DNA from: Betaproteobacteria bacterium TMED22
GTDB taxonomy: Bacteria; Pseudomonadota; Gammaproteobacteria; Burkholderiales; Eutrophovitaceae
Length of the DNA: 49,462 bases
Assembly: GCA_002167745.1 (NCBI GenBank)
Contig: NHCB01000001.1
Location: 1-49,462 of the forward strand
Direction of reading: 5' to 3'
This document shows positions 8,629 through 17,103 of the stretch, piece after piece. Under the pieces are notes generated by a model that searched no databases, was not told the DNA's origin, and saw only the letters and a program-made list of their open reading frames with translations. Numbering within the stretch: position 1 is the first letter of the stretch; every line of letters starts with the position of its first letter. A program made the translations under genes and the position numbers.

Positions 8629-9921
8629 TTAAGGGTGGTAAGCAGCTTCTCCGTGTGATGTTGCATCTAAGCCCTCCCGCTCTTCGTCCTCGGTAGGTCG
8701 AATGCCGACGATAGCGTCAACGATCTTGATGAGGATTAAGCTGGCGATACCACTCCATAGGATTGTAATGACCACGCCCTCTACTTGAATGGCGACCTGA
8801 GAGCCCATTGTGACTCCTTCTCCATAACCGACACCGCCAAGGCTAGGCGCACATAAAATACCCGCGCCAATCGCTCCAATGATTCCGCCAATGCCGTGGA
8901 CGCCGAAGACGTCCAGTGAATCGTCGTAACCAAATGCTGATTTGATCTTTGTACAAGCGACGAAGCAAGCTACGCCGGTGATCGCACCTAAGACGATGGC
9001 TCCCATCGGCCCGACAAATGCGCATGCCGGAGTGATTGCGACCAGACCAGCAACGGCGCCAGAAGCTCCACCCAACATGGTTGGTTTTCCGCGTGTTATC
9101 CACTCAATGAACAACCAACCAAGAACTGATGCTGCTGTACACAGTTGTGTTGTCAAAAGCACTAATCCAGCGGTGCCGTCAGCAGCTAATTCACTACCGA
9201 CGTTGAATCCAAACCACCCCACCCAGAGGAGTGCGGCACCGACCATTGTGAATGGTAGGTTGTGCGGCGGCATGGCTTCTTTACCGTACCCCATACGTTT
9301 GCCAAGCACTAAACAAATAACGAGACCGGCAATCGCAGCATTAATGTGGACAACTGTTCCTCCAGCAAAATCAAGAGCGCCTTTAGATCCTAGATAGCCG
9401 CCACCCCAAACCATATGGCAAATAGGGATGTAGCTTACGAAGAGCCAAAGTGCAGAAAACCACAGAACCGCTGAAAACTTAATCCGCTCTGCAAAAGCAC
9501 CGATAATAAGGGCGGGTGTAATACATGCAAATGTAAGTTGGAACGTTACAAACACGTATTCAGGAATCGTACCGCTGAGTGTGTCAGGCGTAATTCCTGC
9601 TAAAAAGGCCTTATCAAGGCCGCCAATAATACTGTTAAACGGACCTTCCGTAAACGCTAAGCTGTAGCCGGCGATAGCCCATAAAATGGACATCAGAGCG
9701 ACAATCGCAAAAACTTGCATCAAAACGGACAGCATATTCTTTGTCCGAACAAGTCCGCCGTAAAACAAGGCAAGGCCTGGTATAGACATCATAATAACCA
9801 GTACGGTTGCCACAATCATCCAGCTTGTGTCTCCAGCGCTGAGAGTATCCTCTGCAAAACTCGGTCCCGCGGCCGCTGTAAGCCCTAAAGCCGCAGCCCA
9901 AAACAATAGTTTCTTAAGCAT
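8629..9921 (-). CDS. amtB: Ammonium transporter
   Basis: AmtB conducts ammonium across the inner membrane as a trimer and is gated by the PII protein GlnK. The 430-residue precursor has a cleavable signal peptide ending at about residue 23 (GPSFA), then eleven predicted membrane helices. The twin pore histidines are His192 in DFAGGTVVHINAA and His342 in DVFGVHGIGG, and the conserved Asp of DFAGG is Asp184. The charged C-terminal tail (RPTEDEEREGLDATSHGEAAYH) is the GlnK contact region. An AAGGAAA ribosome site precedes the start. It is 21 bases downstream of glnK and shares its sigma54 promoter. Confidence 0.96.
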   Translation of the reverse strand: MLKKLLFWAAALGLTAAAGPSFAEDTLSAGDTSWMIVATVLVIMMSIPGLALFYGGLVRTKNMLSVLMQVFAIVALMSILWAIAGYSLAFTEGPFNSIIGGLDKAFLAGITPDTLSGTIPEYVFVTFQLTFACITPALIIGAFAERIKFSAVLWFSALWLFVSYIPICHMVWGGGYLGSKGALDFAGGTVVHINAAIAGLVICLVLGKRMGYGKEAMPPHNLPFTMVGAALLWVGWFGFNVGSELAADGTAGLVLLTTQLCTAASVLGWLFIEWITRGKPTMLGGASGAVAGLVAITPACAFVGPMGAIVLGAITGVACFVACTKIKSAFGYDDSLDVFGVHGIGGIIGAIGAGILCAPSLGGVGYGEGVTMGSQVAIQVEGVVITILWSGIASLILIKIVDAIVGIRPTEDEEREGLDATSHGEAAYHP

Positions 9922-9942
9922 CGTGCATTTCCTTTCTTAGTC

Positions 9943-10332
<390 letters not shown>

Positions 10333-10374
10333 CTAACGCTTTTGCCATCAGATAGCAGCCCTTGCTCTTTTATA

Positions 10375-10390
10375 AGCAGTTTTCGTGCCA
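10375..10390 (-). promoter_or_regulatory. Sigma54 (-24/-12) promoter of glnK-amtB
   Basis: On the minus strand the 16 bases read TGGCACGAAAACTGCT, close to the consensus TGGCACG-N4-TTGCW. The invariant GG (10389-10388) and GC (10377-10376) are separated by exactly 10 bases. The expected transcription start is near 10364, giving a leader of about 83 bases before glnK. With the dyad at 10456-10470 it indicates activation by NtrC under nitrogen limitation. Confidence 0.85.
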
Positions 10391-10455
10391 ATATGTATAA
10401 AATATTGATTAATATATATTTTTATTTGGATGGGTAGGTTGGCAATCTCAATTCA

Positions 10456-10470
10456 GCACCAATATGGTGC
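10456..10470. promoter_or_regulatory. NtrC-like enhancer binding site
   Basis: A perfect dyad GCACC-AATAT-GGTGC matches the known NtrC consensus (GCAC-N7-GTGC with flanking C/G). Its centre is about 99 bp upstream of the predicted sigma54 start of glnK, the usual enhancer distance. A GGTGC half-match recurs at 10496-10500, but I see no second full site. A perfect TATAAT at 10479-10484 on the plus strand may serve ubiK, though no good -35 accompanies it. Confidence 0.75.
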
Positions 10471-10599
10471 ATCTTTTGTATAATCGACTGCTTCTGGTGC
10501 GTTTGGACCATGGACACATAAAGTTATCTTTACGTTTATCTAATCAGCGATATTTTAGAGACCTTTTTTTATCAAGGCTTTAAAATGATGCTTACAACT

Positions 10600-10614
10600 T
10601 CTGGTCAGACCAGA
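10600..10614. promoter_or_regulatory. 15-bp palindrome, FadR/GntR-like operator, before ubiK
   Basis: The sequence TCTGGTC-A-GACCAGA is a perfect palindrome with 7-bp arms and a single central base. It ends 33 bases before the ubiK GTG start. The core TGGTC-N-GACCA matches what is known of FadR-subfamily GntR operators (E. coli FadR core CTGGTC-N-GACC). The palindrome itself is directly seen; the regulator assignment is inference. The rest of the 10321-10647 gap is AT-rich and holds the sigma54 promoter and the NtrC site. Confidence 0.55.
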
Positions 10615-10647
10615 TTATGTTTTAGATTCTAAGTGGGAGTAATCTGA

Positions 10648-10875
10648 GTGGTAGATAAAAAATCGTTCGAAGATTTGTTAAATAAAATCAATAAGTTGAT
10701 GAATAATAGCCCTGTGCAGGATGTTCAAAAGAATTTACGCGCAATCATATCCGCTTGGTTGGCAAGTCATGATTTGGTAACTCGTGAAGAATTTGATGCC
10801 CAAGTTGAGGTTCTAAGGCGCACGCAAGATAAGCTGCGTATCCTACAAGAAGAGGTTGAGCGAATGGACAAATAG
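10648..10875 (+). CDS. ubiK: Ubiquinone biosynthesis accessory factor UbiK (BMFP family)
   Basis: UbiK (YqiC) proteins bind UbiJ and help assemble the soluble ubiquinone-synthesis complex, and show membrane fusogenic activity in vitro. This 75-residue protein fits the family in size and layout: an amphipathic N-terminal half (FEDLLNKINKLM), the conserved LVTREEFDAQVEVLRR segment, and a C-terminal coiled coil ending in VERMDK. The start is a GTG with GGGAG 9 bases upstream. It is divergent from glnK-amtB, a neighbourhood seen in other proteobacteria. A FadR-like palindrome lies close upstream. Downstream it converges on the Old Yellow Enzyme gene with no clear terminator between. Confidence 0.88.
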   Translation: MVDKKSFEDLLNKINKLMNNSPVQDVQKNLRAIISAWLASHDLVTREEFDAQVEVLRRTQDKLRILQEEVERMDK

Positions 10876-10931
10876 TGTGATTTTTTCCACAGGTCTCCTT
10901 AAGTTCGTAAATCGATTTTGTTGAGGGCTAC

Positions 10932-12011
10932 TTAGTCAGCAAAAAATTCTGGCCATCGCCCCCTAACATAAATCTGAAACTTATCTGATAGGCCTTGAGC
11001 ACTTAAATATTTGCTGGGTACAGGCATTGCCACCGGTTCAAAATTTGGATTGTTCATATACTTATTTGGAAAGTCAGACTCGAGCATTGCGGCCCGGCCC
11101 AGCATTACCCAATCAACTCCGGCGTTCATCGCCGCCTCCGCATCTCTAGGAGAGCGTATTTTCCCGGCCACGCCAAGTTGTACATTTTTACGATCAAGAT
11201 CTGTAAAAAGCTTCATCAATGGTTGCCCTTTAAACTTATCGTCTTCCGCTTCTTTAAATACGTCCCAAAGTGACATATCCAAAAAGTCGATCACATCTTG
11301 GTCAAGCAGCTTTTTTGCGGTTCCGATCGAATCCTCTGTCCGCATGCCAAACTTTTCAGCTGTAAGTCTGACTCCCAGGATGAAGTCACTTCGGCATGTG
11401 CTCTTTATGCCATCAATAATCTCGAATAAAATTCTTGCTCTATTTTCAAATGAGCCGCCGTATTCATCCTTCCGATGGTTGACCTCGGCACTTAAGAAGT
11501 TGCATAAAATATAACTATGCGCACCATGAAGCTCTACACCGTCAAAACCAGCTTTTTCAGCTCGCTTTGCGCCTGAGACAAAGTCTTCAATAAGTTTTTT
11601 TACTTCTGATGTTGTAAGGCCACGAGCCCCACTATCCGCATTATCTGATGCAGTCACCGGTGCGTTGCCTATGATGTCTTTCGGTGATCGTAATCCAGCA
11701 TGATGTAGTTGGACGATGGCCACACTGTTCTCTCTTTTGATCCCATCAGCAAGTTGAGTGAGGCCGTCTAAATGGCGGTCAGACCATATACCTAATTGGC
11801 CCGGGAAACCCTTACCAATTTCTTGAACATGGGATGCGCACGTCATGGTCATCCCAAACCCACCTTCGGCCCGCATGGTGAGCCATTTATATTCGTCGTT
11901 ACTTAGCGTTCCATCTTCATGACTTTGTTGATTAGTAAGTGGTGCGAGAAAAAATCGATTTTTAATAGTTGGTCCATGTTTGAATTGAATAGCATCAAGA
12001 AGTTTGGGCAT
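10932..12011 (-). CDS. NADH:flavin oxidoreductase, Old Yellow Enzyme family
   Basis: The 359-residue FMN TIM-barrel enzyme belongs to the OYE superfamily, whose members reduce activated C=C bonds or oxidise amines. Family landmarks are RFFLAPLTNQQSHEDG near the N-terminus, FDGVELHGAHSYILCNFLS in the middle, the substrate-site HRKDEYGGSFENRARI, and the phosphate-binding GVDWVMLGRAAM near the end. It lacks the extra domains of 2,4-dienoyl-CoA reductase, so it is a single-domain reductase of unknown substrate. It is divergent from the acyl-CoA dehydrogenase across 188 bases, in which I see no confident promoter or operator. A shared role in acyl or enone metabolism is possible but unproven. Confidence 0.88.
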   Translation of the reverse strand: MPKLLDAIQFKHGPTIKNRFFLAPLTNQQSHEDGTLSNDEYKWLTMRAEGGFGMTMTCASHVQEIGKGFPGQLGIWSDRHLDGLTQLADGIKRENSVAIVQLHHAGLRSPKDIIGNAPVTASDNADSGARGLTTSEVKKLIEDFVSGAKRAEKAGFDGVELHGAHSYILCNFLSAEVNHRKDEYGGSFENRARILFEIIDGIKSTCRSDFILGVRLTAEKFGMRTEDSIGTAKKLLDQDVIDFLDMSLWDVFKEAEDDKFKGQPLMKLFTDLDRKNVQLGVAGKIRSPRDAEAAMNAGVDWVMLGRAAMLESDFPNKYMNNPNFEPVAMPVPSKYLSAQGLSDKFQIYVRGRWPEFFAD

Positions 12012-12199
12012 GAGTAAATTCCGTTTTGTTTTTTTATAGATTTGTTCATAAAATATATTCGATCATCTCACAATAATAGCGTTATTAAATTCGAACTTGT
12101 ATTTGGTAGTAATTTCTTAATGAAGGCGTGTGCTAATGTTGAATAAATTAAAATAGGTCATCCGAGACTAACGTCGACACAGTTCATGAAAAGGTCAAT

Positions 12200-13423
12200 A
12201 TGAAAAGATATGGGGAATTCCTAACAGCGGAAGAAGATTTAATGTTTGTAGAAACGGTACGTAAGTACGTTGACAATGAAGTTATGCCTGTCCGTGCCGC
12301 GTTGGATGAAGACTACTCGGTATTTGAAAAAGTTAACCAAGGTTTGGTCGACCTCGGTATTCAGCGTCGGGGCTTTGCAGAAAGGTACGGAGGTTTAGGG
12401 ATTCGAGCTGCAACCACGGTGTGTGCTATTACCGAAGAAATTTCGAGGGGAGATGCCGGTTTGTCGCTACATTGTTTGCTTACTCCATGGTCACTTGCGG
12501 CCGCTATGGGTGCGCGCAATGAATATTTAATGGATAAATATATTCCTATGTTCGCGTCTGATACTCCGCGAGTTGGGTGTATGGCCATTACGGAACCCGC
12601 GGGTGGTTGTAACGTGGAGGATAGCGCTGAACGGGCAAGCACTATTCGTACCCGAGCCCGACGAGAGGGTAATGAATGGGTCATTAAAGGTGAAAAAATG
12701 TGGCCGAGCGCAGCCGGCGTGGCCGATCTTTACTGCGTTGTATGCACCACTGAAGAAGATAACAACGAAGATAGTTTAGCCCTGATCTACGTGCCTAAAG
12801 GGACTCCCGGACTAAGTTTTGGAAAACCTGAGCCGAAGATGGGTATGCGCGTTACCGACGTTAATGCAGCAATATATTTTGATGAAGTGCGGGTGCCCAT
12901 TGAAAATCGAGCTGGCGGTCCCGGGGTTGATTGGCAACTATTCAGAGGGAATATCGCGTGGGGGCGACTAACGAGTGCCCCAATGAGCTTAGGTTGTGCT
13001 CAAGCAGTACTGGAGGAGGTCATTGAATACACGGGAACGCGTGCTTATGGAGGAAAGCCAGTACGCAATCATTCGCTCCAGGGCGCCATGATTGCTGATA
13101 TGGCGATCGGCATTGAGAGCGCTAGAGCATATTATATGAGCGTCGCTAAGATGTTTGATAACCGAAAGGTATACGGTGGCGTGAACGAAGACTATCTACT
13201 TGGTAAGGCGAGTGCGGCAAAAGTTTATGCGTGTGATGTGACTGAAATGGTCTGCGCCAAGGCCATGGAGCTGATGGGCTCTTACGGTTACAGTACTCAG
13301 GCTCCAATCGAGAAATATCTCAGGGACAGTAAGATTATTCAATTATGGCTCGGCGGGGCGCAGCTCGGCCGATTAGATGCAGCGCAGAGTTTGTATCCTT
13401 ATAATCCAATACTCAAATCCTAG
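12200..13423 (+). CDS. Acyl-CoA dehydrogenase family protein, atypical active site
   Basis: The 407-residue protein has the acyl-CoA dehydrogenase fold: N-terminal helical domain (FAERYGGLG), FAD-contacting CMAITEPAGG, the central beta domain with KGEKMWPSAAGVADL, and the C-terminal helical domain with MELMGSYGYSTQAPIEKYLRDSKI. The loop that carries the catalytic Glu in the medium- and short-chain enzymes (normally YEGT) reads WLGG, with Leu384 at the Glu position. The alternative Glu of the isovaleryl/long-chain type is also absent (WGRL, Gly255). It may therefore use another base, another chemistry, or be non-catalytic. The start ATG is clear (MKRYGEF). It heads the run of plus-strand genes to 22.3 kb. 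Confidence 0.9.
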   Translation: MKRYGEFLTAEEDLMFVETVRKYVDNEVMPVRAALDEDYSVFEKVNQGLVDLGIQRRGFAERYGGLGIRAATTVCAITEEISRGDAGLSLHCLLTPWSLAAAMGARNEYLMDKYIPMFASDTPRVGCMAITEPAGGCNVEDSAERASTIRTRARREGNEWVIKGEKMWPSAAGVADLYCVVCTTEEDNNEDSLALIYVPKGTPGLSFGKPEPKMGMRVTDVNAAIYFDEVRVPIENRAGGPGVDWQLFRGNIAWGRLTSAPMSLGCAQAVLEEVIEYTGTRAYGGKPVRNHSLQGAMIADMAIGIESARAYYMSVAKMFDNRKVYGGVNEDYLLGKASAAKVYACDVTEMVCAKAMELMGSYGYSTQAPIEKYLRDSKIIQLWLGGAQLGRLDAAQSLYPYNPILKS

Positions 13424-13507
13424 TGCTCGGTATTTATATTTAGTTTTCGATCGATATAGCTTGAGATAGTGTGTGATTCGAAATCAGTATAGTGATGCAG
13501 ATTGAGT

Positions 13508-14878
13508 ATGATTAAGTCTACGCAGAATGGTGCTTCTGAGGCCGCAATGGGCTCACCCTTAGTAGGCGCTCCGCTTCTGCAGACAATGTTGCGATTGGCT
13601 GTCCCAGGAGTCATAGGCTCGATGATTCAAATGTTATTGATCGTTGTAGAAATTTTTCTACTGAATCGGGCAGGGACAACAGCACTCGCAGCTGTAGCAA
13701 CTGTTTTCCCTTTAGTTATGTTGGCTCATATGCTTTCCGCTGGTGCGATTGGAGGTGCGACCAGCGGTGCAGTGGCCCGTGCTTTAGGGTCCAGTGATTT
13801 GTTGAGGGCGAATTCGATTCTGCGTAGTGCTGTTGTTATTGCGTTGGTCGGTGGTACGGTAATGGGTGTGTTCGTTACGATTTTCGGTTCCACATTTTTT
13901 TATTGGATAGGTGCTCGTGGTGATGTTCTCGTCGCGGCTAATGCATACGCGAAAGTTATTTTTTTCGGCATACCGTTAGTGTGGCTATTCAATATGATGT
14001 GCTCGGTGTTACGAGGAGCTGGTGCCATGACTCGATCGGCATTGGCGATGGGCTCCGTTGTGCTCGTGTATTCAGTCTTAGGGTTCTGGTTGATTCCAGA
14101 GCAAAATACCGGTGACAGCTCCAGTGAGATCATGACTGCCGCAGCGTACATTCTATTGGCGAGTTATGGGATGGGTCTCGTGACTGTATTTAGCTTAATT
14201 TTGTGGCCAGGCCAGCGGATCCGATTTGGTGAGTTTAGAGTTGATTGGCCCATTATTGCCGCAATTTTACGTGCTGGTTTACTTGCAGGGACCCAATCGA
14301 CCGCTACCATTGTGTACTCACTCATTGCGACGGGGTTGCTTGGAAGATTCAGTATCGACTGGCTTGCTGGTTATGGTTTAGCTGTTCGTTTGGAGTTAGT
14401 TATGGTGCCGGTGATTTTTGGTATCGGTAGTGCATTGATAGCGATAGTGGGAGCGTACGCAGGAGCTGGACAAAGAGCGCGAGCAATCGAAGTTGCATGG
14501 CGGGGAACCATTGCCAATATCGTTATCGTCGGGACGATTGGTCTGGTTCTGGGATTAAATCCGACCTGGTGGTGCGATAGGCTTGGTGCAGATCAAGTTG
14601 CCTCGCACTGCGGTAACACTTTGGAAATTTTGGGTCCGTTTTATGGGTTTTTTGCTGCAGGTCTGGGGCTCTATTTTGCCAGCCAAGGACTTAATACTTT
14701 GTTATGGCCTGTCCTAGGCTCTTTATTACGATCGATAATCGTTGCAAGCGTGTTATTGTGGATGAATTTTGATTGGTTCTCGACGCCTGATCCTATTTTA
14801 TGGCTGATTGCTGGTGCAATGGGCTTTTATGGTGTGTTTGTTGTTTTAGGTCTGCGATTTCAGGCTTGGAGGACGTGA
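13508..14878 (+). CDS. MATE-family multidrug / metabolite exporter
   Basis: This is an inner-membrane antiporter of the multidrug and toxin extrusion family (456 residues) with twelve predicted helices in two halves. Family features include PGVIGSMIQMLLIVVEIFLL at the start of the first bundle, RALGSSDLLRANSILRSAV in the first loop, GIPLVWLFNMMCSVLRGAG, and the half-repeat ALIAIVGAYAGAGQRARAIEVAW. MATE proteins use H+ or Na+ gradients to expel cationic organics; the substrate cannot be read from sequence. The start is set at the ATG at 13508, two codons inside a TTG. It lies 84 bases after the acyl-CoA dehydrogenase and 80 before the reductase, so cotranscription is possible. Confidence 0.9.
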   Translation: MIKSTQNGASEAAMGSPLVGAPLLQTMLRLAVPGVIGSMIQMLLIVVEIFLLNRAGTTALAAVATVFPLVMLAHMLSAGAIGGATSGAVARALGSSDLLRANSILRSAVVIALVGGTVMGVFVTIFGSTFFYWIGARGDVLVAANAYAKVIFFGIPLVWLFNMMCSVLRGAGAMTRSALAMGSVVLVYSVLGFWLIPEQNTGDSSSEIMTAAAYILLASYGMGLVTVFSLILWPGQRIRFGEFRVDWPIIAAILRAGLLAGTQSTATIVYSLIATGLLGRFSIDWLAGYGLAVRLELVMVPVIFGIGSALIAIVGAYAGAGQRARAIEVAWRGTIANIVIVGTIGLVLGLNPTWWCDRLGADQVASHCGNTLEILGPFYGFFAAGLGLYFASQGLNTLLWPVLGSLLRSIIVASVLLWMNFDWFSTPDPILWLIAGAMGFYGVFVVLGLRFQAWRT

Positions 14879-14958
14879 TAGACTTTTTATTTAGTCGCTT
14901 TATTGGGTGGTATAAATAGCTGCCAATTAATCTATTACATGAATTTATAAGGATCGTT

Positions 14959-16104
14959 ATGACCAACTCAATTCCGTCTGTCGCTTTACAATTACAATCA
15001 TTAATTCGTAACGAGGGCGAGCTAGAAATATCATTAGCCGAGGTTGAGGTGCCTGAGCCTGAGGCGGATGAGGTACTCGTTCGTATAGAGGCCGCACCAA
15101 TTAATCCATCTGATTTAGGATTACTTTTTGGCGCCGCCGATATGAGTGCTGCAGTTGTGTCGGGAAGTGGCGAGAGACCTGTTATTATTGCACCAGTTCC
15201 TGAAAAATCGATGAAGGCTATGGCTGGCAGACTTGGCCAATCAATGCCAGTAGGCAACGAGGGAGCGGGGGTGGTAGTTAAAGCTGGCAGCTCCGCTGCT
15301 GCTCAAAGCTTAAACGGTAAAAAAGTCGCCATGCTCGGCGGCGCAATGTATGCCCAGTATCGTTGTATTAGTATTGATCGATGTCTAAAACTTCCCGATG
15401 ATGTATCGGCGGCAGAGGGGGCTAGCTGCTTCGTGAATCCAATTACCGCCCTTGGTATGGTTGAAACTATGCGTAGCGAAGGACATAAGGGTTTGGTCCA
15501 TGCAGCCGCTTCTTCTAATTTAGGCCTTATGCTCAACCGAATTTGCATAAAGGATGGTATTCCGTTAGTTAATATCGTGCGGAAACAAGAGCAGGTTGAT
15601 TTGCTGAAATCTCAGGGAGCAAAATTTGTTTGTAATACCGAATCTCCTGATTTTTTAGCGGAATTAACCGATGCAATTGCGGCCACTAATGCTACCGTGG
15701 CTTTTGACCCCATCGGAGGAGGTAGGTTAGCGGGCCAAGTATTAACCGGTATGGAGGCAGCTTTAAATCGGAACCCGATGGAATACAGCCGTTATGGCTC
15801 TACAACGCATAAGCAAGTTTATATTTACGGCATGCTAGATACATCTAAAACCGAAATTGTGCGTAATTTTGGTTTTTCGTGGGGGATGGGTGGTTGGCTA
15901 TTGTTTAATTTCTTAGCAAAGATTGGTCCGGCGGCAGAGGACAGACTGCGTCAGCGTGTCGCAAGCGAATTAAAAACGACTTTCGCAAGTCATTATTCAC
16001 ACGAAGTCTCTTTAGCTGAGACTTTGCAGATGGATGCGATTAAGGCATACACAAAGAAATCTACAGGGGCTAAGTATTTAATGAATCCGAATAAAGGATT
16101 TTAG
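14959..16104 (+). CDS. Medium-chain dehydrogenase/reductase, zinc-free quinone-reductase type
   Basis: The 381-residue cytosolic oxidoreductase is of the MDR superfamily. The N-terminal GroES-like domain has VLVRIEAAPINPSDLGLLFG and GNEGAGVVV. The Rossmann domain starts at GLVHAAASSNLGLMLNRIC, a loosened version of the usual AxGGVG dinucleotide site, and continues with VAFDPIGGGRL. No structural-zinc cysteine cluster or catalytic Cys/His pair is visible, consistent with the quinone or enoyl reductase branch that uses NADPH. A GGAT ribosome site is near the ATG. It stands between the MATE exporter and a GST-like gene, a context suggesting handling of an electrophilic or unsaturated compound; that is inference. 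Confidence 0.85.
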   Translation: MTNSIPSVALQLQSLIRNEGELEISLAEVEVPEPEADEVLVRIEAAPINPSDLGLLFGAADMSAAVVSGSGERPVIIAPVPEKSMKAMAGRLGQSMPVGNEGAGVVVKAGSSAAAQSLNGKKVAMLGGAMYAQYRCISIDRCLKLPDDVSAAEGASCFVNPITALGMVETMRSEGHKGLVHAAASSNLGLMLNRICIKDGIPLVNIVRKQEQVDLLKSQGAKFVCNTESPDFLAELTDAIAATNATVAFDPIGGGRLAGQVLTGMEAALNRNPMEYSRYGSTTHKQVYIYGMLDTSKTEIVRNFGFSWGMGGWLLFNFLAKIGPAAEDRLRQRVASELKTTFASHYSHEVSLAETLQMDAIKAYTKKSTGAKYLMNPNKGF

Positions 16105-16157
16105 TCTGAGTCTTGGTTGCACATTACTCGTTAATTTAATTTAGGTTGAGGATCTTT

Positions 16158-16946
16158 ATGGAGCTACGTATTTTTTCTTATCTACCCAACCCGAGAATTT
16201 GGAAGGCCACCATTGCAGCTCGGCTTTGCGGAATTAACGTTGAAGTGGTCGGAGCTCCGCATACAGAATTGTCGCAATGGTTGTGGGATTTTGAGGCCCA
16301 TTTGATGACTGAAAAGGAGCGTGTAGATCACCGCTCGTTTGGTCGACAGTCTCGTTTAGGATTTGGCGGTGATCTCCTTTATAAAACTGATAGCTTTCTT
16401 AACGCGAATCCCTTTGGGACCGTACCAACAGCCTTTAACCCTGACGGCTCTGTAGGGATATTTGAGTCGAACAGCATTATGCGAACCGTCGCAAGACTTG
16501 GCACTGGTGCGTGTTCGCTTTATGGAGATGATGCTTACTCTGCTTCTCGTATTGACGGTTTTCTTGATGCGAGTTTAGTGTTTGCCCGCGATTCACAGCT
16601 CTATTTGTTGTCCCTTTTGTCTGGAAATGTCACCAGCAATCTACATGGCGCTGCATATCAAGCGTTACATACTTATTTGGATGGGCTCAATCGGGCGCTG
16701 TCTCCGGATCGAACATATTTAGTGGGCGATACTTTGAGTATTGCAGACATATGCGTAGTGGCTGAGCTCGCACTTTTTTTGCGTGAGCGTGACTACGAGA
16801 AAGTGCTGAGCGAGGCTGATCTTGAGCGGATAACCGGCCCTGTACTGTATGAATCTTATCCGTTAATTACTGATCATTTTCGTAAATTATGTGAGCATGA
16901 GGCGTTTGCCCCAGACGTAAATTCATACGTAAAAAAATATTGGTAA
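16158..16946 (+). CDS. Glutathione S-transferase-like protein
   Basis: The 262-residue cytosolic protein has GST architecture: an N-terminal thioredoxin-like domain (MELRIFSYLPNPRIWKAT) with the glutathione-site segments NPFGTVPTAF and IFESNSIMRTVARLG, and an all-helical C-terminal domain containing TYLVGDTLSIADICVVAELALF, the conserved GST C-domain helix. An insertion of about 30 residues (SQWLWDFEAHLMTEKERVDH region) makes the N-domain longer than in standard GSTs. The start at 16158 has TTGAGGATC just upstream; the open frame runs 4 codons further to a TTG. It is 53 bases after the reductase. Substrate unknown; some resemblance to EF1B-gamma-type GST domains. Confidence 0.85.
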   Translation: MELRIFSYLPNPRIWKATIAARLCGINVEVVGAPHTELSQWLWDFEAHLMTEKERVDHRSFGRQSRLGFGGDLLYKTDSFLNANPFGTVPTAFNPDGSVGIFESNSIMRTVARLGTGACSLYGDDAYSASRIDGFLDASLVFARDSQLYLLSLLSGNVTSNLHGAAYQALHTYLDGLNRALSPDRTYLVGDTLSIADICVVAELALFLRERDYEKVLSEADLERITGPVLYESYPLITDHFRKLCEHEAFAPDVNSYVKKYW

Positions 16947-17103
16947 GGCAACTGGATATCTATGTTTCTGATTAGACGGGATTCTACGTTTATAGCAGCT
17001 ACACTTGTATGTCGGGGCAGGAACTTTTGTTATTCAGATTCCTCAAATTGGGTCCTGAGTTAAAATCTACAACCCGATTCGGAGTTAAATAGTCTGCGAG
17101 AAC

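Noticed and set aside
8942-9397. 151-codon plus-strand frame inside amtB
   Set aside because: It is a mirror frame of the well-supported amtB gene, with low-complexity Ala/Pro/Thr content and no family motif.
10494-10511. Second NtrC site (TGGTGC ... GACCA)
   Set aside because: The half-sites are in the reverse polarity to the NtrC dyad and match poorly, so only the 10456-10470 site was kept.
14793-15257. 154-codon minus-strand frame across the MATE/MDR junction
   Set aside because: It overlaps two clear genes on the other strand, is Ser/Ile-rich without recognisable motifs, and has no ribosome site.
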